From: Cupriavidus sp. UYMMa02A
GTDB taxonomy: Bacteria; Pseudomonadota; Gammaproteobacteria; Burkholderiales; Burkholderiaceae
Direction: 5' to 3'
Length of the DNA: 64,000 nucleotides
Assembly: GCA_001725945.1 (NCBI GenBank)
Contig: LRMT01000025.1
Location: 43,043 to 107,042, forward strand
Made by a program: the position numbers and the translations under genes. Position 1 is the first letter of the stretch. The number at the start of each line of letters is the position of its first letter. This document shows, one piece after another, positions 49,255 through 59,481 of the stretch. The notes under the pieces were generated by a model. That model was not told the origin of the DNA, searched no databases, and worked only from the letters and a program-made list of their open reading frames with translations.

Positions 49255-50312
49255 ATGAATGTGCTGCTGACGTGCGTGGGTAGAAGGCGATATCTGGTGG
49301 ACTACTTCAAGTCGGAGCTGCATGGCACCGGCATGGTGTTTGGCCTGGACAACCAACGCAGCGCGCGGCGGCCAATGTCTGCGACGTGTTTCTGGTCGCG
49401 CCGGACATCTACGCGGACAACTACATCGACTTCCTGGTCGATGTGTGCCGGACCCACCGGATCTCCGCCCTGCTGTCGCTGAATGACCTTGAGCTGCCAT
49501 TGATTGCTCAGCATGCGGAGCGGCTGCGCGAAGTCGGTACAGTCCCGGTCGTCTCGTCGGCTGAGGTCATTCATCTGTGCTCGGACAAGTTCCGGACCTC
49601 GCAGTTCGCCGAGTCAATCGGCCTGTCGACACCACGCAGCTACGCGACGCTACAGAGCGCCGAGCAGGCAATCGACGCTGGCGAGGTCTCGTTCCCCCTC
49701 GTGGTCAAGCCCCGGTGGGGCAGCGCCAGCTTTGGCATCTTCTTCGTCGAAAATCGCGAGGAGCTTCGCTTTGCCCACGCCTACTGCGCCCGCATCTGGA
49801 AGCAGTCGAAATTCATGCGGATGGGCCAGCCGGATGGGCTCGTACTGGTCCAGGAAATGATCTCAGGCCAGGAGTATGGACTCGACATCTTCAACGATCT
49901 CGAGAGGCGACCCGTCGGACTTGCCGTACGCAAGAAGCTGTCGATGCGCGCGGGCGAAACCGATCGAGCCATTACCGTGGAAAGCGGGCCGTTCAGTGAC
50001 ATGGCTGCCCGCATCAGCCACGGACTGCGCCATATCGGCAACGTCGACTGCGACGTCATCGAGCGCGACGGCCGGTACTACCTGCTCGAGATGAACCCGA
50101 GGTTCGGCGGCGGCTATCCCTTTTCTCATATTGCCGGTGCGAACCTGATACGTGTCCTGCTGAGCTGCCTGCGAGGCACCTACCAGGGCGAGGAGGTCCG
50201 CTACCAGACTGGTCTCGAGCTCGCCAAATGCGATTTCCTGGCCAGCGTAGAGCCACCGGTTCTGCAACGCCAGCAGAGCACGGAAATCGCCCTCTGCGAC
50301 ACTCAGGAATAG
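49255..50312 (+). CDS. ATP-grasp domain protein (CarB-like ligase), 2
   Basis: About 353 residues. Opening MNVLLTCVGRRRYLVDYF; ATP-grasp blocks are FPLVVKPRWGSASFGIFFVE, LVQEMISGQEYGLDIFNDLE and the metal site YLLEMNPRFGGGYPFSHIAG with Glu and Asn. The frame breaks near 49366 (one missing G). It belongs to the same superfamily as the 44-kb gene but to another branch, and its GC is like the chromosome. Its stop overlaps the convergent DUF411 gene by 10 bases. Likely ligates an amino acid or similar group to a surface sugar or lipid (inference from the sugar transferase upstream). Confidence 0.85.
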
Positions 50313-50784
50313 GTCTGAAACACCTTTGCTTTACCATCCCGCATCACCAGCAGCACGTCATACGGCGTCTTGCGCCCGCCATACTCCGGCCCGTCCATGC
50401 CTGGCGATCCGAGCGGCATGCCCGGCACCGCCAGCCCGACAGCGGCCGGGCGCTCGCGCAACAGGCGGCGGATCTCGCGGGCTGGCACGTGGCCCTCAAG
50501 CGCATAGCCTTCGACCACCGCGGTATGGCAGGAGCCGTAGCGGTCGGGCATGCCCGCCTTACTGCGCGCGGCGGGCAGATCGTCCACCTCGTACGTCGTG
50601 ACCTGGAAGCCGTTCGCCTGCAAATGCGCGACCCAGTCCTTGCAGCAACCGCACGTCGCGATTTCCAGACTTTGACGCCCGTCGCGGGCTTGGGCGCAGC
50701 GGCCAAGGCTGCCGCAGGCAACAGCGCCAGCGCGGCGAGCACGGTCCGGCGACGGGAATTGGTGGCGACAGATTCAGTGTTCAT
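50303..50784 (-). CDS. DUF411 metal-binding protein
   Basis: About 160 residues. Signal peptide with a twin-arginine-like start (NSRRRTVLAALALLPAAALA), then the motif ATCGCCKDWVAHLQANGF with a Cys cluster, and YGSCHTAVVEGYALEGHVPA. DUF411 proteins accompany copper resistance genes and are thought to bind metal in the periplasm. The frame breaks near 50660 (AAAA to AAA). Its start overlaps the copD stop (ATGA), placing it last in the cop operon. Confidence 0.85.
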
Positions 50785-51739
50785 GGATCGGAATGGATGG
50801 CTGGTTCAGGGAATTGGCGAACGTAATCAGGTCCGGGAGACAGCGTGCCAAGCCATGCGACAAGGAACAACACAAGCATGGCACAGCCCGACTCATACCG
50901 CAGGCTTCGGCGCAGCGCAACCACGGCGTCGCCGTCATCGCGCATGCGCGCCGCTTGCGCGAGTCGTGGAGACAGGCGGTAGCGATTGACGGCCGCCAGC
51001 CCCAGCATGCGCCGAACAGCGCCAGCTTGGCCAGCAGCAACGCGCCGTAGCGCGTGGTCAGCAAGGCGGACACGGTGAGGCCCGCGATCATGATGTAGTT
51101 GACAATGCCGGTGATCGCCAGCGCGACGACGATGCCTGTGCCGACGTGGGCAAAGCCGCTCGCCGCCCGGCTCAGCCCCGCGACGCTGCCTTCCGTCGCG
51201 GTATGGTGCGCCGACGACATCCGCATGAAGACGGCCAGCGCGCCCACCCACGCCCCCGCCGCCAGCAGATGCACGATATCGGTGGTCAGATGGATGGTGC
51301 GCTGCATGCCCTCGTTCATGGCCCCATGCCCGCCCCAGGCCAACGTGGACAGCGCCACCGCGGCTGCCGGAACCAGAAGGCCGTGCGCCCCCCGCCAGCA
51401 GTGCGGGGCCAGCGTGGCGAGCAGGCACGCCAGCAATGCTGCCAGCCGCACTTGCCACGCAATGCCGAAGCCGGTCTCTGTCGCGATCATCCAGACCGTA
51501 TCGCCGTCGATGGCCAGATATGACTCCGCACCGGCCATGGTCTTCGCCGTGACTACCAGACTGATGGCGGACAACACCACGCCAGCCACCGCCATGCATG
51601 CAGCGGCACGGTTGCAAGGCATGGCAACGCGTTCAGCGACGCGCAGCAACCACATCGCCGCAAGCGGCACGCCGAACAACAGCGTCAGATCTGCATATAG
51701 CGCATAGCGTATGGCCACCGTTGCCCAGTCTGCCTCCAT
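50781..51739 (-). CDS. copD: Copper resistance protein CopD
   Basis: About 319 residues, inner-membrane protein with eight predicted helices such as YALYADLTLLFGVPLAAMWL and AASGFAHVGTGIVVALAITG. Conserved histidines lie in RTIHLTTDIVHLLAAGAWVG. It cooperates with CopC in copper handling across the inner membrane. The frame breaks near 51010 (AA to A). Four bases separate it from copC. Confidence 0.88.
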
Positions 51740-51743
51740 GGGA

Positions 51744-52166
51744 CTACTTCACGGTGAAGGAAAACTTGCCGGCCACCGGATGCGTATCGGTCGATACGGC
51801 GCGCCACTCCACGCGATAGGTGCCCGGCACGAGCGGACTGGATGGCGTAATCACCATCGTCTTTGGATCGTCGCCCGCAGATACCCTGGTGGCCACGCTC
51901 ATCGGTGCATGGTCCGCCATGCCAGGCATGCTGGTCATGACCAGCTTCGCACCCGAGACACGCACGACCAGGCTCTCCGAGAACTGCAATACGATCCGTG
52001 CGGGCGCGGCGATCTCCGCGTTGTCGGCTGGCGTGGAGGCAAGCAATTGCGGATGGGCGAAGGCCTGGCCGGCTGCCAGCAGCGCTGATGCGGCGAGCAT
52101 CGATCTTGCAATGGTACGAATGGCGATCATAGGGGGCACCTTGATTGAAGATTGAATGGATTGCAT
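51744..52166 (-). CDS. copC: Copper resistance protein CopC
   Basis: Intact, 140 residues with a signal peptide (MLAASALLAAGQAFA), mature start HPQLLASTPADNAEI, where His1 is a Cu(II) ligand. The Met-rich Cu(I) loop is seen as VMTSMPGMADHAPM and the end is VEWRAVSTDTHPVAGKFSFT. A start at 52130 gives a tidier signal peptide, but GAGG stands before 52166. Confidence 0.92.
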   Translation of the reverse strand: MQSIQSSIKVPPMIAIRTIARSMLAASALLAAGQAFAHPQLLASTPADNAEIAAPARIVLQFSESLVVRVSGAKLVMTSMPGMADHAPMSVATRVSAGDDPKTMVITPSSPLVPGTYRVEWRAVSTDTHPVAGKFSFTVK

Positions 52167-52175
52167 GCGCGTGCC

Positions 52176-53188
52176 TCAGAACCAGAGCCGCACGCCGGCC
52201 ACGAAGCGGGTCTCGCCGCTGCGGCCGCCAGCGGCCTTGACCATGTCCGACGTGTTGCCAAAGGTCTGGTACCGCTCGACACCGACATAGGGCGCGAACT
52301 GGCGGCTGATCTCGTAGCGCAGGCGCAGCCCGACAGTCCCGTTGGATAAGCCACTGCCAGTACCGGTCTCGGAATCGTTCCTGCCATACACATTGGCCTC
52401 GATGCGCGGCTGCAGGATCAGGCGTTGCGTGATCAGCAGTTCATATTCGGCCGACACGCGCAACGCGGTACGGCCGTTGTCGCCCAAGTACGCCGTGGCG
52501 TCGACGTCGAACCAGTATGGCGCCAGGCCCTGCACGCCGAACGCGAGCCAGTTGCGTGCGGGGCGCCCACTGCCGGCATCATTGCGCCAGCCAAGCTGCG
52601 TGTCCCAGTATGGCGCAACGGCGTGGCCCCACAGCAGCTCGGTGCGGGCATCGTGTACCTTGCCCTTTGCGGCTTCACCTTCGGTCTTGATGACAAGCCG
52701 GTTGTAGGTGCCGCCGAACCATGCCTGCGCTTCCCAGTTCGCGGCGTTGGCGCCATTTGCGTGTGCCCATTCCAGCCGGTCAACGAGTACCGCAGCGAAT
52801 GGATGCTCGTCGGCCATGTGGAGGTGGCGCGTGGTGCCCAGCGCGTACTGGCCGACGCCAAGCTGATACCCGTCGGAGTAGGCGTGCGGGTCGCGCGCAT
52901 CGGGCGGGGCGCTGCCGCCTTGCATCTTCATGTCGCCATGGTCCATGGCCGGCGCGGCATTGTCCTGCTGCATGGCCGGGCCGGGCGCGGGGCCCTCTTC
53001 CATGGCCTGCATGCCTTCCTCTTCCGCAATGGGCGCGGCAACCGCGGCGTCGGACGTTGCGGATGCTGGTGATGTCCGGCATGCGGATCCTGCGCCCAGG
53101 CCGATCCGATCCCCGCCGTGGCGAGCATCGCGGCAAGCAGCTTCCTTGTGTGCGCGTGCAGGGCAGCGGTGCGTGCAGTGGTCTTCAT
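52176..53188 (-). CDS. copB: Copper resistance outer-membrane protein CopB
   Basis: About 338 residues. Signal peptide (LLAAMLATAGIGSAWA), a short His/Met-rich region (DPHAGHHQHPQR, MDHGDMKMQGG), then a beta-barrel domain beginning DPHAYSDGYQLGVGQYALG and ending FVAGVRLWF with the terminal Phe of outer-membrane proteins. The frame breaks near 53063. Its ATG shares a base with the copA stop. Confidence 0.9.
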
Positions 53189-54989
53189 CACGACACCACC
53201 ACTTCGCGGAACATGCCCGCATCCATATGAAGCATCAGGTGGCAATGCCAGGCCCAGCGGCCCAGCGCATCGGCGGTGACAAGGAGCTGATGCGCTGTGC
53301 GGGCTGCACCGGGATCGTATGCCGGCGCGCCTGGAAGGTGCCGTCGGGCGCCTCGAGGTCGCTCCACATGCCGTGCATATGCATGGGATGGGTCATCATC
53401 GTGTCGTTGTGAAGGATGACGCGCAGGCGTTCGCCGTATCGGAAATGCACGGGTGTCGATTTGCCGAATTCGACGCCATCGAACGACCACGTGTAGCGCT
53501 CCATGTTGCCGGTAAGGTGCAGTTCGATCTCCCGCCCCGGCCCGCGCGGATCCGGCGGGCCGCCAAGTGTGTGCATGTCCGCCAGCGTCAGCACGCGCCG
53601 CCCGTTGTTGCGCAGGCCGATGCCGGGGTCATCGAGGTTCGTGCGCGGCGTGTCCACGCGCATGTCGGTGCTGGCGCCGTATTCCGTGCGCGCATGGCGC
53701 ACGGTCTTGTTCGGGACCCTGAGCGGATTGCCTGCCTCCGCCCCGTGCATCGCATGCTGACTGTGATCCATCGCATGCTGACTGTGGTCCATGGCCATGG
53801 CGCCGTGGTTCATGCCCCCGTGCTGCATGCCCGCCATATCCCCCATCATGTCGCCCATCGTCAGCCACTCGGCCTTGTCCAGCGCCGGCACGGGCGCTTG
53901 CACGCCATCGCGCACGCTCAGCGTGCCTCTGGCATAGCCGGTACGGTCCATCGATTGCGAGAAGATCGTGTAGGCCTCGTCGCGCGGCTCGACTACAACG
54001 TCGCATGTTTCGCCGGGTCCGAAGCGGAATTCATCGACTGTCACCGGTTCGATGTTGATGCCGTCGACCTGCACCACCCGAAGCTTCAGGCCCGGGATGC
54101 GCACATCGAAGAAGGTGTTGCCCGCGCCGTTGATGAAGCGCAGCCGCACGCGCTCGCCCGGCCGGAACTGGCCTGTCCAGTTGCCGGCGGGCGTCAGCCC
54201 ATTGGTCAGGTAGGTGAGCGTGGCACCCGACAGGTCCGCGAGGTCGGTCGGACTCATGCGCATCTGGTTCCACATCCTGCGCTTGTCGAGCGCGGCCTTC
54301 AGGCCGTCGTTCGACACGTCGCGGAAGAAATCGATAGCGGTGGGCTGGTTGTAGTTGTAGTAGTCGCTCTGGACCTTCAGCTTGGACAGCACCCGCATCG
54401 GATCCTCGTCGGTCCAGTCCGACAGCAGCACCGTGTGGTCGCGGTCGGCTCGAACCGGATCCTCGCCGGCAGGGTCGATGATGATGCCGCCGTAGAGCCC
54501 GGTCATCTCCTGGAACCCCGAATGAGAGTGATACCAGTAGCTGCCGCTTTGCGCGACCTTGAAGCGGTAGGTGAAAGTCTCACCGGGCGCGATGCCGTCG
54601 AAGCTGATGCCGGGCACGCCATCCATCTGATACGGCAGGATGATGCCGTGCCAGTGGATCGACGTATGTTCGCGCAGGCGATTGGTCACGCGGATGGTGA
54701 CCGTGTCGCCTTCGCGCCAGCGCAGCGTGGGTCCGGGCAACATGCCATTGATGGTGGTGGCCAACCCGGGCTTGCCCGTAAAGTTGACCATCGACTCGGC
54801 GACTACGAGGTCGAATTCGGTGCCACGCAGCACCGGCGCCGCGCCAAACGCCGTCGCGGCTGGCTGCGCCCATGCGGCGCCTTGCCAGACCGGCAAGCCA
54901 GCCAGCACACCGCCGGCTGCCAGGCCTTGCACGAAGCGCCGGCGGGACGGGTTGGGCAGCTGCAGTCCGGGGGTGGAATCGCGTCGCAT
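53188..54989 (-). CDS. copA: Multicopper oxidase CopA
   Basis: About 601 residues. Tat signal PSRRRFVQGLAAGGVLAGLP, then three cupredoxin domains. Copper ligands are in HWHGIILPYQMDG, YWYHSHSGFQEMTG, HPMHMHGMW and WHCHLMLHMDAGM, giving the type 1 and trinuclear sites. A Met/His-rich insert (MGDMAGMQHGGMNHGAMAMD) should bind more Cu(I). It oxidises Cu(I) in the periplasm. The frame breaks near 53288 (TT to T). Confidence 0.94.
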
Positions 54990-55078
54990 CGTGAGTCAGT
55001 CCTTGGAGAGTCGGTAGCCGCACCTCGCGCGGCAGACCAAGCATACGCAAAGCCGGCGAACGTGCACATGACCTCGAA

Positions 55079-55094
55079 ATTACATTCCGGTAAT
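55079..55094. promoter_or_regulatory. Candidate CopR box between copA and copR
   Basis: Dyad ATTAC-N6-GTAAT in the 188-base divergent region. Palindromes of this spacing are typical of OmpR-type heavy-metal regulators. It would let CopR activate both operons. Assignment is by position and symmetry. Confidence 0.6.
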
Positions 55095-55177
55095 CTTGGC
55101 GTCATCTTGATGTTCATGGCCCTGGGCTACAGTCGCTGCTCGCTTGCGGCGCGCGGCGGGCAACAAGGAATGTGCAG

Positions 55178-55862
55178 ATGAAACTGCTTGTAGTGGAAGA
55201 CGAGCCAAGACCGGCGAATATCTGCGGCAGGGCCTGACCGAGGCCGCTTCGTGGTGGACCTGGCGGTCAACGGCCTGGACGGCCACCATCTGGCCATGAG
55301 CGAGGTTTACGATCTCATCATTCTGGACGTGATGCTGCCTGACGTGGATGGCTGGCGCATCCTGCAGACGCTGCGCGCCGCCGAAAACCGCGTGCCGGTG
55401 CTGTTCCTCACCGCACGCGACAGCGTGGCGGACCGCGTCAAGGGGCTCGAGCTCGGCGCCGACGACTACCTCGTCAAGCCGTTCGCGTTTGCCGAGCTGC
55501 TGGCGCGCGTGCGCACCCTTTTGCGGCGTGGCAGCGCGCAGGTGAATGTGGAACGCGTGCAGGTCGCCGACCTGGTACTGGACCTGCCGCGCCGCCGCGC
55601 GTCGCGCGCTGGCCGCCGCATCGTGCTGACCAGCAAGGAATTCTCGCTGCTGGAGCTGCTCGTGCGCCGGCGCGGCGAGGTGCTGCCGCGTTCGCTGATC
55701 GCCTCGCAGGTGTGGGACATGAACTTCGACAGCGACAGCAATGTGATCGATGTCGCCATCCGTCGCCTGCGCGCCAAGATCGACGACGATTTCGACACCA
55801 AGCTGATCCAGACCGTGCGCGGCATGGGCTACGTGCTCGAAGACCCCAAGGACGCGGTGTAA
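55178..55862 (+). CDS. copR: Copper response regulator CopR
   Basis: About 229 residues, OmpR/PhoB type. Receiver domain opens MKLLVVEDE, with the phosphorylated Asp in [17 protein letters not shown] and [20 protein letters not shown]. The C-terminal winged helix has [20 protein letters not shown] and [16 protein letters not shown]. Frame breaks near 55206 and 55243 fit a C and a G loss. The stop overlaps the copS start. Confidence 0.93.
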
Positions 55863-57259
55863 TGCGGCGGTTCTCCCTGACCACGCGGCTGACCGCGCTG
55901 TTCTGCCTCTCGTCGGCCGGCGTGCTGCTGGGCCTGGGCATCCTGATCGCGACGGCCATGGACCGGCATTTCGCGGAAGAGGATTTCGCGAGCCTCGGCG
56001 ACAACGTGCGCCTGATCCAGCGGATCGCCGCCGAGAACGCTGCGGTGTCGGTGCCCGACCGGCTGGCCGTGGCGCTGGAACACCACCCGGGGTTCGTCGC
56101 GCATGTCAGCGCCGCCGATGGCCGGCCGCTATTCGTGAGCAATGGCTTCGATTTCAGCTCGGCGCTTGGCACCGCCTCGGTCCTGCCAGCCGGCCGCGAC
56201 ACCTTTGTCTGGGAGCAGGACGGCAAGCACTACCGCGGCATGCGCGCAACCGTGCAGGCGTCCGGCAACGAGCACGCGCCGCTAACTGTCGTGATCGGCA
56301 TGGACACGGAAATCCATGCACATTTCATGCGCGCATTCCGCCGCTCGCTGGCCTTCTATGTCGCGCTGGCCGCGCTGGCCAGCGGGCTGCTCGGCTGGTG
56401 GGCAGCACGGCGCGGGCTGGCACCGCTGCGCACCATGGCGACCCGCGCGCGAGCCGTCACCGCGCACAAGCTCGACGAGCGCATGCCCGTGGACGCCGTG
56501 CCGGTGGAGATGGCCGATCTCGCCGGCACGCTGAACGCGATGCTGGAGCGCCTGCAGAGCGACTTCGCGCGGCTGTCCGATTTTTCCTCCGATCTCGCGC
56601 ATGAACTGCGCACCCCGATCACGAACCTGATGACGCAGACGCAGGTCGTGCTCTCGCAGCCGCGCGCCGCCGAAAAGTACCGGGACGTGCTCGCCTCGAA
56701 CGCCGAGGAATTGCAGCGCCTGGCGCGCATGGTGTCCGACATGCTGTACCTGGCCAAGATGGAGCATGGCCTTACCCTGCCCTGTGCCGAACCGATCGAC
56801 GTAGCCGTCGAGGTCCATGCGCTGTTCGAGTTCTATGATGCGCTGGCCGAGGACAAGGCGGTGCGCCTGCAGTTGCGTGGCGAGGCGCACATCGTGGGCG
56901 ACCGCCTGATGCTGCGCCGCGCGCTCAGCAACCTGCTGTCCAATGCGTTGCGCTATACGCCTTCGGGCGGCAGTATCGTGGTCGAGATCGGCAGCAGCGG
57001 CGACATGGTCACGATTGCTGTGGTGAACGACGGGCAGGAGATCCCGCCAGACTTGCTGCCGGCAATCTTCGACCGCTTTTCTCGCGGCGACAAATCGCGC
57101 GTACGGCCGGATTCGGACAGCGTGGGGCTGGGATTGTCGATCACGCGGGCGATCATGGCCGCACATGGCGGGACCATCGCCGCGCAGTCGGTGGGCGGCA
57201 AGACTCGCTTTACGCTTGCATTCCAACGCCAGGCTGCGCCATCCACGGCGGCAGCCTGA
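55862..57259 (+). CDS. copS: Copper sensor histidine kinase CopS
   Basis: Intact, 465 residues. Two membrane helices (LFCLSSAGVLLGLGILIATA and FYVALAALASGLLGWWAARR) flank a periplasmic sensor of about 130 residues with several His. HAMP, then the H box DLAHELRTPITNLMTQTQVV, N box LSNLLSNALRYTPSGGSI and G box GLGLSI follow. It senses periplasmic copper and phosphorylates CopR. Confidence 0.95.
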   Translation: MRRFSLTTRLTALFCLSSAGVLLGLGILIATAMDRHFAEEDFASLGDNVRLIQRIAAENAAVSVPDRLAVALEHHPGFVAHVSAADGRPLFVSNGFDFSSALGTASVLPAGRDTFVWEQDGKHYRGMRATVQASGNEHAPLTVVIGMDTEIHAHFMRAFRRSLAFYVALAALASGLLGWWAARRGLAPLRTMATRARAVTAHKLDERMPVDAVPVEMADLAGTLNAMLERLQSDFARLSDFSSDLAHELRTPITNLMTQTQVVLSQPRAAEKYRDVLASNAEELQRLARMVSDMLYLAKMEHGLTLPCAEPIDVAVEVHALFEFYDALAEDKAVRLQLRGEAHIVGDRLMLRRALSNLLSNALRYTPSGGSIVVEIGSSGDMVTIAVVNDGQEIPPDLLPAIFDRFSRGDKSRVRPDSDSVGLGLSITRAIMAAHGGTIAAQSVGGKTRFTLAFQRQAAPSTAAA

Positions 57260-57262
57260 CGG

Positions 57263-57630
57263 CTATTTGCATTCCGTCAACAGGCGGTACGCATCGTCTT
57301 CCGTGATCCTGAGGCAATACTTGCCGGCCAGCACACGGGCCAACACGCGTGCCGCGCCTGGCGGGCTGTGACGCAATTGCTCGCGATACGCCTCCACCTC
57401 ATAGCGCAGCCGCCATCGACGGCTAAGCAGGTAGAGCACGCCCATCCAGCCCCCAGCTTCGCCAGACTGGCGCACGTGCACCTTTTCATGCTCGATCAGC
57501 GCCTGGCTGCGCCGGGGCGCAACAGAATCAGCGGCCCGGGCGTAAAGCCGTCAAACCCGCGTGGCACCAGCCAGCGGGTTTCGATCATCAGGCACGGCGG
57601 GGTGCGGCAGTAGCGGACATTGCGGACCAT
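57263..57630 (-). CDS. Small HExxH-like protein of unknown function
   Basis: About 123 residues. After an arginine-rich start (MVRNVRYCRTPPCLMIETRW) and a break near 57510 (one missing G) it reads ALIEHEKVHVRQSGEAGGW, whose HEKVH matches the zinc-metalloprotease HExxH pattern. The rest is helical with YEVEAYREQLRH, where the YEVEA glutamate could be a third ligand. Small minigluzincin-like proteases have this layout. Activity not established. Convergent with copS, three bases apart. Confidence 0.6.
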
Positions 57631-57661
57631 GGCGTCAGCATAGCGCGAACCGCGAAACGGT

Positions 57662-58824
57662 TCACGCCGCGGCGCGCATCGCTTCCTGCGGACGCTGGAT
57701 AACCGGCGCGGCGCCGCGCGAGCGGCCCGAGCTCAGGTAGTCGGCAATCGAATCCTGCGTCACTTCGCGAGGTAAGCGCCTTCGGCGTCGACCACGGGCA
57801 GCCAGCTCGTGTTGTGCTGGTACATGCGCGAAAGCAGGATGCGCAGGTGCTCGTCCGCCGTGGCCGTGGCCGGGAATGCGCGCATCACGTCGCTGCAGCG
57901 GCCGTTGCCGGCACGGGCATCGCGCCGCGTGACATAGCCGAGCGCGCGTTGCGCGTCGTCGACCACCGGGAGGTGGCGCACGTCGCATCGTCCATCACGC
58001 CGAACGCCTCGGACAGCGCCATGTCGGGACGGCAGCTTGGCGGCATGGTGGCGGCATCGCCGGCGCTTACGAGCAAGAGGCGCTTGAGCGTGTTGTCGTG
58101 GCCGACGAAGGCCTGCACGAACTCGTCGGCGGGGTGGGCCAGCAGCGCATCCGGATGATCGAACTGCACCAGCTTGCCGCGGCGGAATACCGCCACCTTG
58201 TTGGCCAGCTTGATCGCCTCGTCGATATCGTGCGAGACCATGATCACGGTCTTGCCGAGCTGGCGCTGCATCTGCAGGAACTCGTTCTGGATGCTCTCGC
58301 GATTGATCGGGTCCACCGCGCCGAACGGCTCGTCCATCAGCAATACGGGTGCGTCAGCGGCGAGCGCGCGGATCACGCCGATACGCTGCTGCTGCCCGCC
58401 GGACAGCTCGCGCGGATAGCGCGACAGCATGCGGTCAGGGTCGAGCTGCACCATTGCCATCAGCTCGCGCGCACGCTCGCGGCACTGCTTCTTGTCCCAG
58501 CCGAGCATGCGCGGCACGACCATGATGTTCTCTTCGATGGTCATATTGGGAAACAGGCCGATCTGCTGGATCACGTAGCCGATCTTGCGGCGCAGCGTCA
58601 CGCCGTCGATGCCGACGGTGTCCTCGCCATCGATGCGCACCGTGCCCGAGGTCGGCTCGATCAGCCGGTTGATCATCTTCAGCGTGGTGGTCTTGCCGCA
58701 GCCGGACGGCCCCAGGAACACGCAGATTTCCCCGCGCGCACCGTGAGCGAAACGGCATCGACAGCCCGCACTTCGGTGCCGTCCTTCTGCGGGAAGGCTT
58801 GGTCAGCCGGTCGAGTTCGATCAT
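57662..58824 (-). CDS. Osmoprotectant-type ABC transporter ATPase with CBS domains
   Basis: About 389 residues. Walker A FLGPSGCGKTTTLKMINRLI, signature ELSGGQQQRIGVIRAL, Walker B VLLMDEPFGAVDPINR, then two C-terminal CBS domains (MRHLPVVDDAQRALGYVTRR, NTSWLPVVDAEGAYL). This OpuCA/ProV layout powers glycine betaine or choline uptake, with CBS domains sensing ionic strength. Frame breaks near 58795, 58729, 57975 and 57764 each fit one missing G. The start overlaps the permease stop. Confidence 0.9.
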
Positions 58825-59471
58825 AGTCGGATTCCTTTTGGCGTCAGCACCTTCTGCAGCCACTGCAGGAAGGCATCCGCCACGATGGCGAGCACGCTGA
58901 CCAGGACCGCGCCCACGGCCAGCTTGCTCATATTGCTCTGGCTGATCGCCTGCAGGATCAGCACCCCGAGGCCACCCGCACCAATGATGGCAGCGATGGT
59001 GGCCACACCGATATTCATCACCACGGCGGTACGCACGCCACCGAGGATCACGGGCACGGCCAGCGGCAGGTCCACGCGGCGCATGCGCTGCCACGTCGTC
59101 ATGCCGATGCCCCGCCCTGCTTCCTGGATGCCCGGATCGACATTGACCAGCGCGGTGTAGGTGTTGCGCATGATTGGCAGCAACGAGTACAGGAACACCG
59201 CGGTCACCGCCGGCAAGTAGCCTAGCGCATGACCGAAGCGCGCGAAGATCGGGATCATCAGGCCGAACAGCGCGATCGACGGCAGCGTCAGCACGATGGT
59301 GGCCAGCGTCAGCAGCGGCGTGGCCAGCCAGCGGAAGCGCGTGATCACGATGCCCAGCGGCACGCCGATCAGAATGGCCATGCCCACCGCCGAGCCGACA
59401 AGGGCCAGGTGTTCGGCGGTGAGCTTCAGCAGCGTCGGCCAGCTATGTTGGAGGTAGGTCAGCAAGTCCAT
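58821..59471 (-). CDS. Osmoprotectant ABC transporter permease (OpuCB-like)
   Basis: Intact, 216 residues with about six membrane helices. The ATPase-contact loop EAGRGIGMTTWQRMRRVDLP follows the family pattern. It starts about 10 bases after the binding-protein stop. Partner permease at 60.5-61.2 kb. Confidence 0.9.
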   Translation of the reverse strand: MDLLTYLQHSWPTLLKLTAEHLALVGSAVGMAILIGVPLGIVITRFRWLATPLLTLATIVLTLPSIALFGLMIPIFARFGHALGYLPAVTAVFLYSLLPIMRNTYTALVNVDPGIQEAGRGIGMTTWQRMRRVDLPLAVPVILGGVRTAVVMNIGVATIAAIIGAGGLGVLILQAISQSNMSKLAVGAVLVSVLAIVADAFLQWLQKVLTPKGIRL

Positions 59472-59481
59472 GCGTGCCTCC

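Noticed and set aside
43430..50312. A classical integrative element with attL/attR repeats of the tRNA-Ser end
   Set aside because: I found no second copy of the tRNA-Ser 3' end and no integrase gene in the island, so only the repeats actually seen are reported.
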